A stretch of 64,000 nucleotides of DNA from Bin87 sp963668585 (GTDB lineage: Bacteria; Chloroflexota; Dehalococcoidia; Lucifugimonadales; UBA3495), in contig OY764869.1 in assembly GCA_963668585.1 (NCBI GenBank), positions 806,001 through 870,000 of the forward strand, given 5' to 3'. Position numbers and translations under genes: made by a program. The notes beneath the pieces were generated by a model. It searched no databases. It had not been told where the DNA came from and worked only from the letters and a program-made list of their open reading frames with translations. This document shows, piece by piece, positions 56,237 to 64,000 of the stretch (position 1 is the first letter of the stretch; each line of letters begins with the position of its first letter).

Positions 56237-58492
56237 ATGAAACTAAGTCGCCGCAATTTCCTGGCCTGGGCCGGCATCGCCGCTACCGGAGCGATCGCCT
56301 GCGACCTCTTCGACGAAGAGTTGAAGGTGCAGAGCCCTGCGCTCATCCCCGAAGACCTGGTCAGCGGGCGCGACAACTGGTACTCCACGTACGACACATC
56401 CACCCCCGGCGGCCAGGGCGTCCTGGTCCGGGTGATGGAAGGCCGCGCCAAGAAGGTTCGTGGCAACCCGCGCTTCCCCACCAACCAGGGCAAGCAGTCC
56501 CCGGCGGCCGATGCGCTCCTGCAATCCCTGTACCATCCGGACCGCATCGCCGGGCCCATGCTCCGCACCGGCCCGCGAGGCTCAGGCCAGTTCCGCCCCA
56601 TCACGTGGGAAGAGGCGCTGAACCGTTTCAACGCCGCCGTGGAGGCCAACGGCAGCCGTATGCTGTTGATAACCGAAGCCCGCAAGTGCAGCTTTGCCAA
56701 GATCTGCGGCGGGTTCGCCGACACCTTCGGCGGCCGTCACGTGGCATTCGGCGGCGCGGCGGACGATGCCGCATATCGGGCCGCAGTCCGTGACGTGATG
56801 GGCAGCGACAGCCTGCCCTTCCATGACATCGCTCACGCAAATTCACTGCTGAGTTTCGGCTCCGACTTCCTCTCCACCTGGGGCAGCCCCACGACCTACT
56901 CGGTCGCCTACGGCAAATTCCGCTCCGGCGAGTACACCCACCACCGGGGCACACACATCCACTTCGGCGCGCGCTACTCAATGACGGCAGCCAACGCCGA
57001 CAAGTGGGTTCCCATCGCGCCCGGATCCGAGGGATACGCGGCCATGGCCATGGGCTGGGCAATCGCCCAATCCCGTCCGGAATCGGCGGCGGTGCAGGCG
57101 CTGACCGGCGAGGCCGGACCGGGCGTTCTCAACCAGTTCGCCCCCGACAGCATGGCCGGCGCCCTGCAGATTCCTGACGCCGTGCTGGACGGAAAATCGC
57201 TCAACGACTTCTTCTACCAACTCGCGCACGATTACGCTGCTCGCGGCGGCCTGGCTATCGGCGGCGGCGGAGAGGCCGCAGCCTACAGCAACGGCAAGTT
57301 CAACGCCTCCGCAGCGCTGATCCTCAATTTCCTGATGGACAACGTGGGGCACGAAGGCGGCCTTCTGCCCGATCCCGGCAGCCCGATTTCCCACACCCCC
57401 ACGTCGGCTCCCACCGCATCCCTGGACGAATGGCGTTTGATCGCCGCCGACATCGGCAGCGGAGCGACGGGCCTGGTAATAATCCACAACGCCGACCCGG
57501 TTCATGGCCTGCCCGCCGGATCCGGGATGGCCGAAGCCCTGCGCAATGAGAACGTCGCCATCATCAGCGCCAGCCCGTTCATCGATGACACTTCGGTAAT
57601 GGCCGACCTGCTGATTCCCGACCGGACAGCGTTGGAAGACTGGGGAGACGACCTGCCCGATCCCATGCCCGGCTACCACGTGTACGCGGTGCAGCAACCC
57701 GTGGTGAACCCGCTGCCCGACCTCGACCCGCGCAGTTTCCCCGATGTCCTCATCAACGCCGCCACCGACCTGGGACGCGGCGACAGCATGCCCGCAGAAA
57801 GCTACGAGGCCATGATCCGAGCCAACGTCGAAGAAATCATCGGCGCGGACTTCACGGAGACCCTCAAAAACGGCGGCTGGTGGGACGAAAACGCCACGGG
57901 AACCGCCCCGTCGCTGGGCAGCGATATGCTCAACGCCGTTGTTGGTATGGCTACGCCCGCCGCAACTCACGGCTCCGGCGATTTCCACCTGCTGCCCTTC
58001 GCGCATCACACGGTGCTGGACGGTCGCAACGCCCACCTGCCCTGGGCGCAGAACGCGCCCGACCCCATCACCACGGTGGCGTGGCAGACTTGGGTGGAAC
58101 TCAATGAAACTCAGGCGCGCAACATGGGCCTGCGCGAAGGCGACGTGATCAACATCAGCACAGGCTCCGGCGCCATACAGGCATTGGCCTACCTGAACCC
58201 CGGCATGCCGCCGGGCATCGCCGCCGTGCCCATGGGCGGCGGACGCCAGGCCGGTTCCGATTATGCCGCCGGCCGCGACTCCCGCGAGAGCAGCAACGTA
58301 GCGTCCATTCTTTCGGTTTCGGCCAACGAGAGCGGCGGCGTGACCTGGAGCGGCAACCGCTGCTCCATCTCCCGCACGGGCGACAGCATGGCCGTCTCCA
58401 AACTGGAGGGTGGCTACACCACCCGCGAAATCGGCGAGCATCCCGCCGAGCAGGTATTCAAGACCGTCAGTGGAGAGGAGGGAGGTCACTAG
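56237..58492 (+). CDS. actB1: molybdopterin-fold large subunit without Fe-S/Mo site (ActB N-terminal half)
   Basis: A 751-residue periplasm-facing subunit of the molybdopterin oxidoreductase superfamily. A twin-arginine signal (SRRNFLAWAG, residues 4-13) is followed by a lipobox-like AIAC. Domain landmarks include EGRAKKVRGNPRFPTNQGK, ITWEEALNRFNAA and LIIHNADPVHGLPAGSGM. The N-terminal Cys cluster of true molybdoenzymes is absent, as in ActB, whose domain holds no molybdenum. Here the Fe-S half is a separate gene 46 nt downstream. Confidence 0.85.
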   Translation: MKLSRRNFLAWAGIAATGAIACDLFDEELKVQSPALIPEDLVSGRDNWYSTYDTSTPGGQGVLVRVMEGRAKKVRGNPRFPTNQGKQSPAADALLQSLYHPDRIAGPMLRTGPRGSGQFRPITWEEALNRFNAAVEANGSRMLLITEARKCSFAKICGGFADTFGGRHVAFGGAADDAAYRAAVRDVMGSDSLPFHDIAHANSLLSFGSDFLSTWGSPTTYSVAYGKFRSGEYTHHRGTHIHFGARYSMTAANADKWVPIAPGSEGYAAMAMGWAIAQSRPESAAVQALTGEAGPGVLNQFAPDSMAGALQIPDAVLDGKSLNDFFYQLAHDYAARGGLAIGGGGEAAAYSNGKFNASAALILNFLMDNVGHEGGLLPDPGSPISHTPTSAPTASLDEWRLIAADIGSGATGLVIIHNADPVHGLPAGSGMAEALRNENVAIISASPFIDDTSVMADLLIPDRTALEDWGDDLPDPMPGYHVYAVQQPVVNPLPDLDPRSFPDVLINAATDLGRGDSMPAESYEAMIRANVEEIIGADFTETLKNGGWWDENATGTAPSLGSDMLNAVVGMATPAATHGSGDFHLLPFAHHTVLDGRNAHLPWAQNAPDPITTVAWQTWVELNETQARNMGLREGDVINISTGSGAIQALAYLNPGMPPGIAAVPMGGGRQAGSDYAAGRDSRESSNVASILSVSANESGGVTWSGNRCSISRTGDSMAVSKLEGGYTTREIGEHPAEQVFKTVSGEEGGH

Positions 58493-58538
58493 CCAACGGC
58501 GGGTATCGAACCGGCCGGGCTGATGACGCGTACTCGAA

Positions 58539-59327
58539 ATGCCCAACGCTCAATTCGAACACAAATGGGGTATGGTCGCTGACCTGGACAAGTGCACAGG
58601 CTGTCAGGCCTGTGTCATCGCCTGCCAGGCCGAGAACAACATCCCCATCAACACCAAGGACTACTTCCTGCAACGGCGGGCCTACGAGTGGATCCGCATC
58701 GAGCGCTACTGGGAGGGAGAGTATCCCAACGTCAAGGCGCGGTTCATGCCAGTCCTGTGCCAGCACTGCGAGAACGCCCCCTGCGAACCCGTCTGCCCGG
58801 TGTACGCCACCTATCACAATGAAGAGGGCCTCAACGTCCAGGTGTACAACCGCTGCGTCGGCACCCGGTACTGCATCAACAACTGCCCCTACCAGGTCAG
58901 GATGTTCAACTACTGGCATCCCAACTGGCCAGCCCGCATGGAAAACTTCCTGAACCCCGACGTAACCGTCCGCTCGCGCGGCATCACGGAGAAATGCACT
59001 TTCTGCGTGCAGCGCATCCGCCGCGGCGAGCTTCAGGTGGAATCCCGCGACGGCAACCGCCTGAACGACGATACCATCGCGGCCGGCAACTACGATCCCG
59101 CCTGTGTGCAGGCCTGTCCCACCAATGCCCTCATGTTCGGCGATCTCATGGACCCCAACGCGGCCATCAAGCCGTACTTCGACGACGTGAACGCCCACCC
59201 GGGCCACGGCGAACACGACCGCGAAACTCGGGGCTACCGGCTTCTGGAAGAAATGAACACCCGGCCCAGCGTCATCTACCTGAAAAAGGTTGACCCGTAT
59301 CCCCTGGCTGGTAAGGGTGCACACTGA
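58539..59327 (+). CDS. actB2: four-cluster ferredoxin subunit (ActB C-terminal half / DmsB-like)
   Basis: A 262-residue iron-sulfur protein with four Cys groups: CTGCQACVIAC, CQHCENAPCEPVCP, CVGTRYCINNCPYQ and CTFCVQRI with CVQACP. This is the DmsB/PsrB-type arrangement for four clusters, which would wire quinol oxidation at the membrane to the cytochromes. In many act operons this domain is fused to ActB. Its stop overlaps the next start (TGATG). Confidence 0.88.
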   Translation: MPNAQFEHKWGMVADLDKCTGCQACVIACQAENNIPINTKDYFLQRRAYEWIRIERYWEGEYPNVKARFMPVLCQHCENAPCEPVCPVYATYHNEEGLNVQVYNRCVGTRYCINNCPYQVRMFNYWHPNWPARMENFLNPDVTVRSRGITEKCTFCVQRIRRGELQVESRDGNRLNDDTIAAGNYDPACVQACPTNALMFGDLMDPNAAIKPYFDDVNAHPGHGEHDRETRGYRLLEEMNTRPSVIYLKKVDPYPLAGKGAH

Positions 59328-60820
59328 TGGCTAGCGAAACGCAGGCCCATCCGCCTTCAGCGGACCACGGTCACGACGCCCACGAACACGGCCACTTCGG
59401 GCCGGAAATGTGGGTGATCCCCGAAGCCACCGGACTAGTCGCCGAGGTCAACGAGAAACAGCGCACCACGCCCGGCATCTTCAGGATCGTCTTCTTCGCC
59501 GGGGCCGCGCTCACCATCCTCGGCATCGTTGGTTTCGTTCTCAAGGCCGTGACTGTAGGCTTCTCCGACCACCGGGCTTGGGGATTCTACGTCGCCGCCT
59601 TCGCATTCGTCTTCACCCTGACGGCATCGGCGCCCCTGGCCGCCTGCGCCTTCCGGTTCACCAAGAGCCACTGGCGACGGCCCCTGTCCCGAATCGCCGA
59701 GATCTTCTCACTGGTCAGCATCGTCAACATCCTGCTGTTCATCCCTGCGCTGATCGCGCTCCCCGACATCGGTGTCATGACCGAAAGCGGCGAGCAGATG
59801 GTGCGCCGGTCCATCTGGTTCCAAGAACTCGTCAACCCGTCGGGCTGGCTCCTCGCCGGCATGATCGGACTCTCCTTCTGCTCCGTGGCGATCCTGTGGC
59901 TCGCCGCCCTGCCGGACATGGCTCAAAGCCGTGCGCACGTTTCCGGTTTCCGCGCCTCCCTGTACGGCAAACTCGCCGGCGGATGGTATGGCACCAAGCG
60001 TCAGTGGCAGGTGCAGAAAGGCGGACTGGCTATCCTGGGCGCCCTCTACTTCATGATGGTGGTGTTCGTCCAATTCCTGGTGGTCAGCGACTTCGCCATG
60101 GCCATGATACCGGGCTGGAAGGACTCGATCCTGCCCCCCTTCTACACCGTCATCAGCTTCCAGGGCGGCTTGGCCGCGATACTGCTGGTGGCCTACGTCA
60201 TGCGACGCTGGGGCGGCTACCGTGAACTGATCGGACAGGCCCCTTTCTGGGCGGCCAGCAAGGTGCTGCTGGGTCTCACCCTGCTGCACACCTACCACCT
60301 CTTCGCGTTCTTCATCACCTACTGGTACGGCCGCCTCGAAGTCGAGCAGGCGATCCTGAACTACCTGATGTTCGACTCGTACCTCGGCCTCTTCTGGGCG
60401 CAGTTGTTCTTCACCTTCTTCATACCCTTCCCGATCCTGGTATCCAACCACGCGCGGCGTGAGGGTTGGGGCGCGCCCCTGGCAGCCGTTTTCATCCTCA
60501 TCGGCCTGATGCTCTGGCACATCCGCATCTTCGCGGCGGCCTTCGCCGCGGCCCCGGCCGCGCTGGGCGGACTGTATTACCTGCCGTCCAACGCCTTCTC
60601 GTTCCCCGCGTTGCTGTTGCCGCCTCCGGCCGCAACCTTCCCCGACCTCTGGGACATCTTCATGATCCTGGGCGCGGTGGGCATCGTACTGCTGGTGTTC
60701 CGCATCGGTATGATGCTGCTGCCGCCGCTGTCCCTGTGGGAGATGAAAGAAGGCTCCATGTACCAGCGCGTCGATACCCTGATTCGTGGACGCTACCTGG
60801 TGCTGGCCAAGCCGGAATAA
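59327..60820 (+). CDS. NrfD-like polytopic membrane subunit with His-rich N-terminus
   Basis: A 497-residue protein with about ten membrane helices and NrfD/PsrC-like features (IPALIALPDIGV, FVQFLVVSDFAMAMIPGWKDSILPPFYTVISF). The N-terminus is unusually His-rich (HGHDAHEHGHFG, residues 14-25), suggesting metal binding. It overlaps the 4Fe-4S gene by 1 nt. It fills the place of ActC or ActF in act operons; which of the two NrfD-like proteins is which is uncertain. Confidence 0.75.
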   Translation: MASETQAHPPSADHGHDAHEHGHFGPEMWVIPEATGLVAEVNEKQRTTPGIFRIVFFAGAALTILGIVGFVLKAVTVGFSDHRAWGFYVAAFAFVFTLTASAPLAACAFRFTKSHWRRPLSRIAEIFSLVSIVNILLFIPALIALPDIGVMTESGEQMVRRSIWFQELVNPSGWLLAGMIGLSFCSVAILWLAALPDMAQSRAHVSGFRASLYGKLAGGWYGTKRQWQVQKGGLAILGALYFMMVVFVQFLVVSDFAMAMIPGWKDSILPPFYTVISFQGGLAAILLVAYVMRRWGGYRELIGQAPFWAASKVLLGLTLLHTYHLFAFFITYWYGRLEVEQAILNYLMFDSYLGLFWAQLFFTFFIPFPILVSNHARREGWGAPLAAVFILIGLMLWHIRIFAAAFAAAPAALGGLYYLPSNAFSFPALLLPPPAATFPDLWDIFMILGAVGIVLLVFRIGMMLLPPLSLWEMKEGSMYQRVDTLIRGRYLVLAKPE

Positions 60821-60907
60821 GGCAAGCATCCAACCCGCCATCACATCAAACGCCACCAGACCACCCCGATCAACACCTAACCGAATACCACAGGCAGAGT
60901 AAGCAAA

Positions 60908-62296
60908 ATGCAGGAAGGCAAGGTCCTACCAGCAGCGCAAGTCAACCGGGATTTGCTGCGGTCCATAATGGAAACACCCCAGTGGTTCTGGCCGGTGGTG
61001 TCTATCCTGGGCCTCATAGTGCTGGCAGCCGCCATCACCGTCGGCATTATGATCAACACGGGCCTGGGTATCACGGGGTTGAACTACAAGGTGGTTTGGG
61101 GCTTCTTCATCACCAACTTCGTGTTCTGGATCGGCATCAGCCACGCCGGCGTGATGCTTTCCGCGATCTTGCGTCTCGCCAAGGCCGAATGGCGTCGCCC
61201 CGCGACGCGCGCGGCCGAGGTGCTCACCATCTTTTCGCTGATGACCGCGATGATCATGCCGATCATCCACACCGGCCGGCCCTGGCGCATCCTGTACTGG
61301 GCCTTCCCTTACGACTTCGCCCGCGGCATCTGGCCCAACATCCGCACGCCCTTGGTTTGGGACCCCTCCGCGATTCTCACCTACCTCACCTCGTCCACGC
61401 TGTTCGTGATCCTCGCCCTGGTGCCCGACTTCGCCGTGCTGCGCGACCGCACCACCGGTTGGCCCAAGATCGTGTACACCATGCTGGCCATGGGCTGGGA
61501 GGGCAATCCACGCCAGTGGAAACTCCAGATCATCGCCGGCGTCCTACTCTCCGCCCTGATCCTGCCCGTGTTCGTCTCCGTTCACTCCATCGTGTCCTGG
61601 GACTTCGGAATGGCCGTCGCCATCAAGTCGTGGCACAGCACGGTCTTCGCTCCCTACTTCGTGGTGGGCGCGGTCCACTCCGGCGTTTCCGCCGTTGTCT
61701 TCGCCATGATTCTGCTGCGCTGGGCCTACGGCTGGCAGGACTACATCCGGCACGAACATATCGACGCCTTGGGCCGCCTGCTCATCGTTGTTGCCACCGG
61801 GTGGTTCTACTTCCTGGTCATGGAAATCATCTTCGGCATCTACGGACTGGAAGGCGACGAACTGGCCGTCCGCGCCCTGCAATTCCTGCCCGGCGACCAC
61901 GGCGTTGCCTACAACGTCTGGATGATCATATTCGTCGGGATCACCTACTTCCTGCCGGTTATCCTGTGGCTGCCCAAGGCATGGCGCCGCAACCTGTGGA
62001 TAATGTCCGCGGCCTGTATCTCCGTCAACGTCGGAATGTGGCTCGAACGGTACCTCCTGTTCGTGCCCGGCCAGGCCAACAAGCAGTTCCAGACCTTCAC
62101 GTGGAACGACTACCTGCCCCAGTGGCCGGAAGCCCTCATCGTCGGCGCAACCTTCGCCTTCGTGTCGATGCTCATGCTGCTGTTCAGCCGCGTGTTCCCG
62201 CTGGTGCCCCTGTACGACATTAAGGAAGGCGACATTCTCAGGACTGAAATCCAAGTCGGCCGCCGCAATTTGACCGCCACCTTCAGAGAGGACTAG
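60908..62296 (+). CDS. actC: NrfD-family quinone-site membrane subunit (ActC-like)
   Basis: A 462-residue polytopic protein of the NrfD/PsrC family with about ten helices. Family segments are FFITNFVFWIGISHAGVMLSAILRL, MIMPIIHTGRPWRILYWAFPYD, FAVLRDRTTG and VSVHSIVSWDFGMA. In alternative complex III this subunit carries the quinol site. It is followed 12 nt later by the first ActD-like gene. ActC is the better name here than for the gene at 59327. Confidence 0.85.
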   Translation: MQEGKVLPAAQVNRDLLRSIMETPQWFWPVVSILGLIVLAAAITVGIMINTGLGITGLNYKVVWGFFITNFVFWIGISHAGVMLSAILRLAKAEWRRPATRAAEVLTIFSLMTAMIMPIIHTGRPWRILYWAFPYDFARGIWPNIRTPLVWDPSAILTYLTSSTLFVILALVPDFAVLRDRTTGWPKIVYTMLAMGWEGNPRQWKLQIIAGVLLSALILPVFVSVHSIVSWDFGMAVAIKSWHSTVFAPYFVVGAVHSGVSAVVFAMILLRWAYGWQDYIRHEHIDALGRLLIVVATGWFYFLVMEIIFGIYGLEGDELAVRALQFLPGDHGVAYNVWMIIFVGITYFLPVILWLPKAWRRNLWIMSAACISVNVGMWLERYLLFVPGQANKQFQTFTWNDYLPQWPEALIVGATFAFVSMLMLLFSRVFPLVPLYDIKEGDILRTEIQVGRRNLTATFRED

Positions 62297-62308
62297 AGAG
62301 TTACCGCC

Positions 62309-62869
62309 ATGGCGATGCCAGGATTTTTGCAGCAGTTGCGGACCGCAATGTCCCCACCCACCACGAAGCAGGCCATACTGGGCCTGTTTCAGGACGCCGA
62401 GTCCGCCGCCAACGCTGGCGACGCTCTCAAGGAAGCCGGTATCCCCGATACCGACTACGACTTCCTCACCGATTCGCCCTACCCGGAAGGCTCGCTGGGC
62501 GAACGCGAGGAAAAACACCGCATCTATCTGTACCCCTTCATCGGAGCCCTGCTGGGTCTGTCGTCCGGCATAATGATCACCGCCATGTCGCAGGTGGCCT
62601 ACCCTCTGATGACGGGAGGCAAGCCGATACTGTCCCTCCCGCCCATGGCCATCGTATGCTACGAAGGCACCATGCTCGGAGCCATCCTGTTCACGGTCAT
62701 CGGCATCATCTTCGAGTCTCGTCTGCCCAAGTTCCAGCTTGGCGTCTATGACGAACGCATCACCCAGGGCTTCCTCGGCCTGCGAGTCAACGCAGAGCCC
62801 GAGCAGCGCTACGAGGTGATGGCAATAATGAACGCTGCCGGCGCGGTGGACGTCAAAACGGATCACTAG
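62309..62869 (+). CDS. actD: ActD-like DUF3341 membrane subunit, copy 1
   Basis: A 186-residue protein of the DUF3341/ActD family. A cytoplasmic N-terminal alpha/beta part (AILGLFQDAESAANAGDALKEAGIPDTDYDF) is followed by PYPEGSLGE, two membrane helices and a C-terminal domain. It is one of two tandem copies; the helix pair sits in the membrane next to ActC in known complexes. Confidence 0.85.
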   Translation: MAMPGFLQQLRTAMSPPTTKQAILGLFQDAESAANAGDALKEAGIPDTDYDFLTDSPYPEGSLGEREEKHRIYLYPFIGALLGLSSGIMITAMSQVAYPLMTGGKPILSLPPMAIVCYEGTMLGAILFTVIGIIFESRLPKFQLGVYDERITQGFLGLRVNAEPEQRYEVMAIMNAAGAVDVKTDH

Positions 62870-62889
62870 CGAATAGGTAGATTTTACGC

Positions 62890-63399
62890 ATGGCAACGCA
62901 AGCAATCCTCGGACTGTTCGACGACGCATCATCGGCCGCTGACGCCGGCGACGCGCTGAGGTCGGCCGGCATCCCGGCGTCCGATTACAACTTCCTCACC
63001 GACGTCCCCTATCCTGAGGGAGCGCTCGGCGAGGGAATGGAACGGCACAAACTGTACCTGTGGCCGCTGATCGGTGGGGCGCTCGGCCTCATCGCCGCGC
63101 TGGTGGTCACCGGCGTTACGGACCTGGCCGTGCCCATGACCATAGCCCCCAAGCCCATCCTGGCGTTGCCCCCTCTGTCCGTCATCTGCTTCACCAGCGC
63201 GTTGCTGGGCGCAATCCTGTTCAGCGTGATCGGCATCGTCCTTGCCGTGCGCCCCAACGTGGGAATCGGCGTATCCGACGACCGCATCAGCCAGGGCCTC
63301 ATCGGCGTGCTGGTCAACGCAGATTCGGAGCAGGGCCCACAGATCACCGAGATACTCAACAACGCCGGCGCAGTGGACGTCACCGAGGGCCGTAGCTAA
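62890..63399 (+). CDS. ActD-like DUF3341 membrane subunit, copy 2
   Basis: A 169-residue paralogue of the preceding gene, 20 nt downstream. The pattern is the same: AILGLFDDASSAADAGDALRSAGIPASDYNF, PYPEGALGEG, two membrane helices and ISQGLIGVLVNADSEQG. Known act operons usually have one ActD, so this points to duplication, with possible heterodimers. Confidence 0.85.
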   Translation: MATQAILGLFDDASSAADAGDALRSAGIPASDYNFLTDVPYPEGALGEGMERHKLYLWPLIGGALGLIAALVVTGVTDLAVPMTIAPKPILALPPLSVICFTSALLGAILFSVIGIVLAVRPNVGIGVSDDRISQGLIGVLVNADSEQGPQITEILNNAGAVDVTEGRS

Positions 63400-63441
63400 T
63401 AATTCGGCGCCTGCGCCAAACACCAACTGCAGAAACCTGGG

Positions 63442-63992
63442 ATGAGAGCATTGATGACACGGATTAAACTGATGCGCGGGCGACTGTTGCCGTTGGCCGG
63501 ACTGGCAATCGTGGCCGGTCTGCTGGCCGTCGGGTGTTCGCAAGGCTCGTATCCGCTGGACATCTTCTACGAGATGCACTACCAGCCCTCATACAAGTCC
63601 CAGGAACCGCCGCGGCTCAGCCCTCCCGCCTCCGCATCCCTTGGTATGGCTCTGCGCCTCCGCAACCCACGTCCTTCGCCGGTTCCGGCAAGCACATCTT
63701 CGAGACCAACTGCGCCATGTGCCACGGCCCCACCGGGCAGGGCGATGGCCAGGTCCTGGCCCGGATGGCCGTCGATTACGGCTACCAGACCACCGACGCG
63801 CCGAACCTGAACCCCATCCTCACCTCCGAAGCCGCCAGGAGCCTGGACCGCAACGGATTGCGCAGCGTCGTCACCGGCGGGGTCGATGTCATGCCCAGTT
63901 TCTCCAAACTTCTCACCGATGAACAGATCGAACTGGTGCTGGACTACGTGGAAGGCTGCATCCAGGACGGCGACCAGGCAGCATGTCAGTAG
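63442..63992 (+). pseudogene. monoheme cytochrome c (ActE-like), frameshifted
   Basis: The reading frame starts with a lipoprotein signal (LLAVGCSQG, Cys32) and runs YPLDIFYEMHYQPSYKSQEP. It loses its frame near 63634-63637. The continuation is in another frame: PWYGSAPPQPTSFAGSGKHIFETNCAMCHG with the heme-binding CAMCH, then VMPSFSKLLTDEQIE with the Met ligand region. One missing base would restore SAVPWYG. It may be a true lesion or a sequencing error. As the ActE-type gene it would carry electrons between complex III and the oxidase. Confidence 0.75.
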
Positions 63993-64000
63993 CGCCCACC

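Noticed and set aside
56978..58546. 522-codon open frame antisense to the molybdopterin-fold subunit
   Set aside because: Shadow of actB1; low-complexity composition and no recognisable domain.
60466..62223. 585-codon open frame in another phase across the two NrfD-like genes
   Set aside because: Arg/His/Pro-rich translation typical of an out-of-phase reading of high-GC membrane-protein genes.

Overview
The window is high-GC bacterial DNA with tightly packed genes on both strands. The content fits a Chloroflexota genome, possibly SAR202-like or sponge-associated: an alternative-complex-III-type respiratory cluster, an F420-type luciferase-like oxidoreductase, a metal-dependent cyclase, an amidase with a small GatC-like partner, a PIG-L deacetylase, frequent TTG starts, and intergenic regions full of short palindromic repeats. 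The lineage is inferred from gene content and style; no 16S gene is present.

Layout. 0-17.6 kb is metabolic: an aldehyde dehydrogenase tail, PIG-L deacetylase, coiled-coil protein, DUF805 and PH-domain membrane proteins, an MmcB-like protein, LLM oxidoreductase, an MNT/HEPN-like pair, pterin dehydratase, a TIM-barrel epimerase, argH-rpe, rpmB, a Lin0512 protein, cyclase, amidase, a zinc-ribbon protein, a disulfide reductase and a TRAP permease. 17.9-23.4 kb is the translation block tRNA-Thr, tRNA-Tyr, tRNA-Thr, tuf, rpmG, secE, nusG, rplK, rplA, L10 leader, rplJ, rplL. 23.4-36.2 kb holds an SDR, an EthD protein, a methyltransferase-fold protein, a DUF885 protein, lepB, prs, an ISAs1-type insertion, a Rel/SpoT enzyme, a DASS-type transporter, an SNase-like nuclease and a sulfurtransferase. 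36.2-45.5 kb is an accessory island: a type ISP restriction remnant, an HNH nuclease with an unknown partner, HicAB, a defence-type reverse transcriptase broken by an IS5-family element, and a decayed HicBA pair, with acsA and a nitrilase among them. 45.5-53.2 kb has a beta-propeller protein and an oligopeptide-type ABC system with two tandem solute-binding proteins. 54.9-64 kb is the respiratory cluster: a small membrane protein, pentaheme cytochrome, molybdopterin-fold subunit, 4Fe-4S subunit, two NrfD-like membrane subunits, two ActD-like subunits and a frameshifted cytochrome c.

The most notable observations are these. (1) The sulfurtransferase at 35378-36217 has an in-frame TGA exactly where the catalytic Cys belongs, with a bacterial SECIS-like hairpin just downstream, so it is probably a selenoprotein. 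(2) A DRT-class reverse transcriptase (best match by eye DRT2/UG2) has lost its catalytic core at an IS5 insertion, but a structured upstream region that could be its template RNA is still present. (3) GC-rich palindromes recur about 20-40 nt past stop codons and may act as 3' elements. (4) Two solute-binding-protein paralogues share both a promoter and a downstream palindrome. Promoters of the form TTGACN-N17-TANNNT recur across the window.
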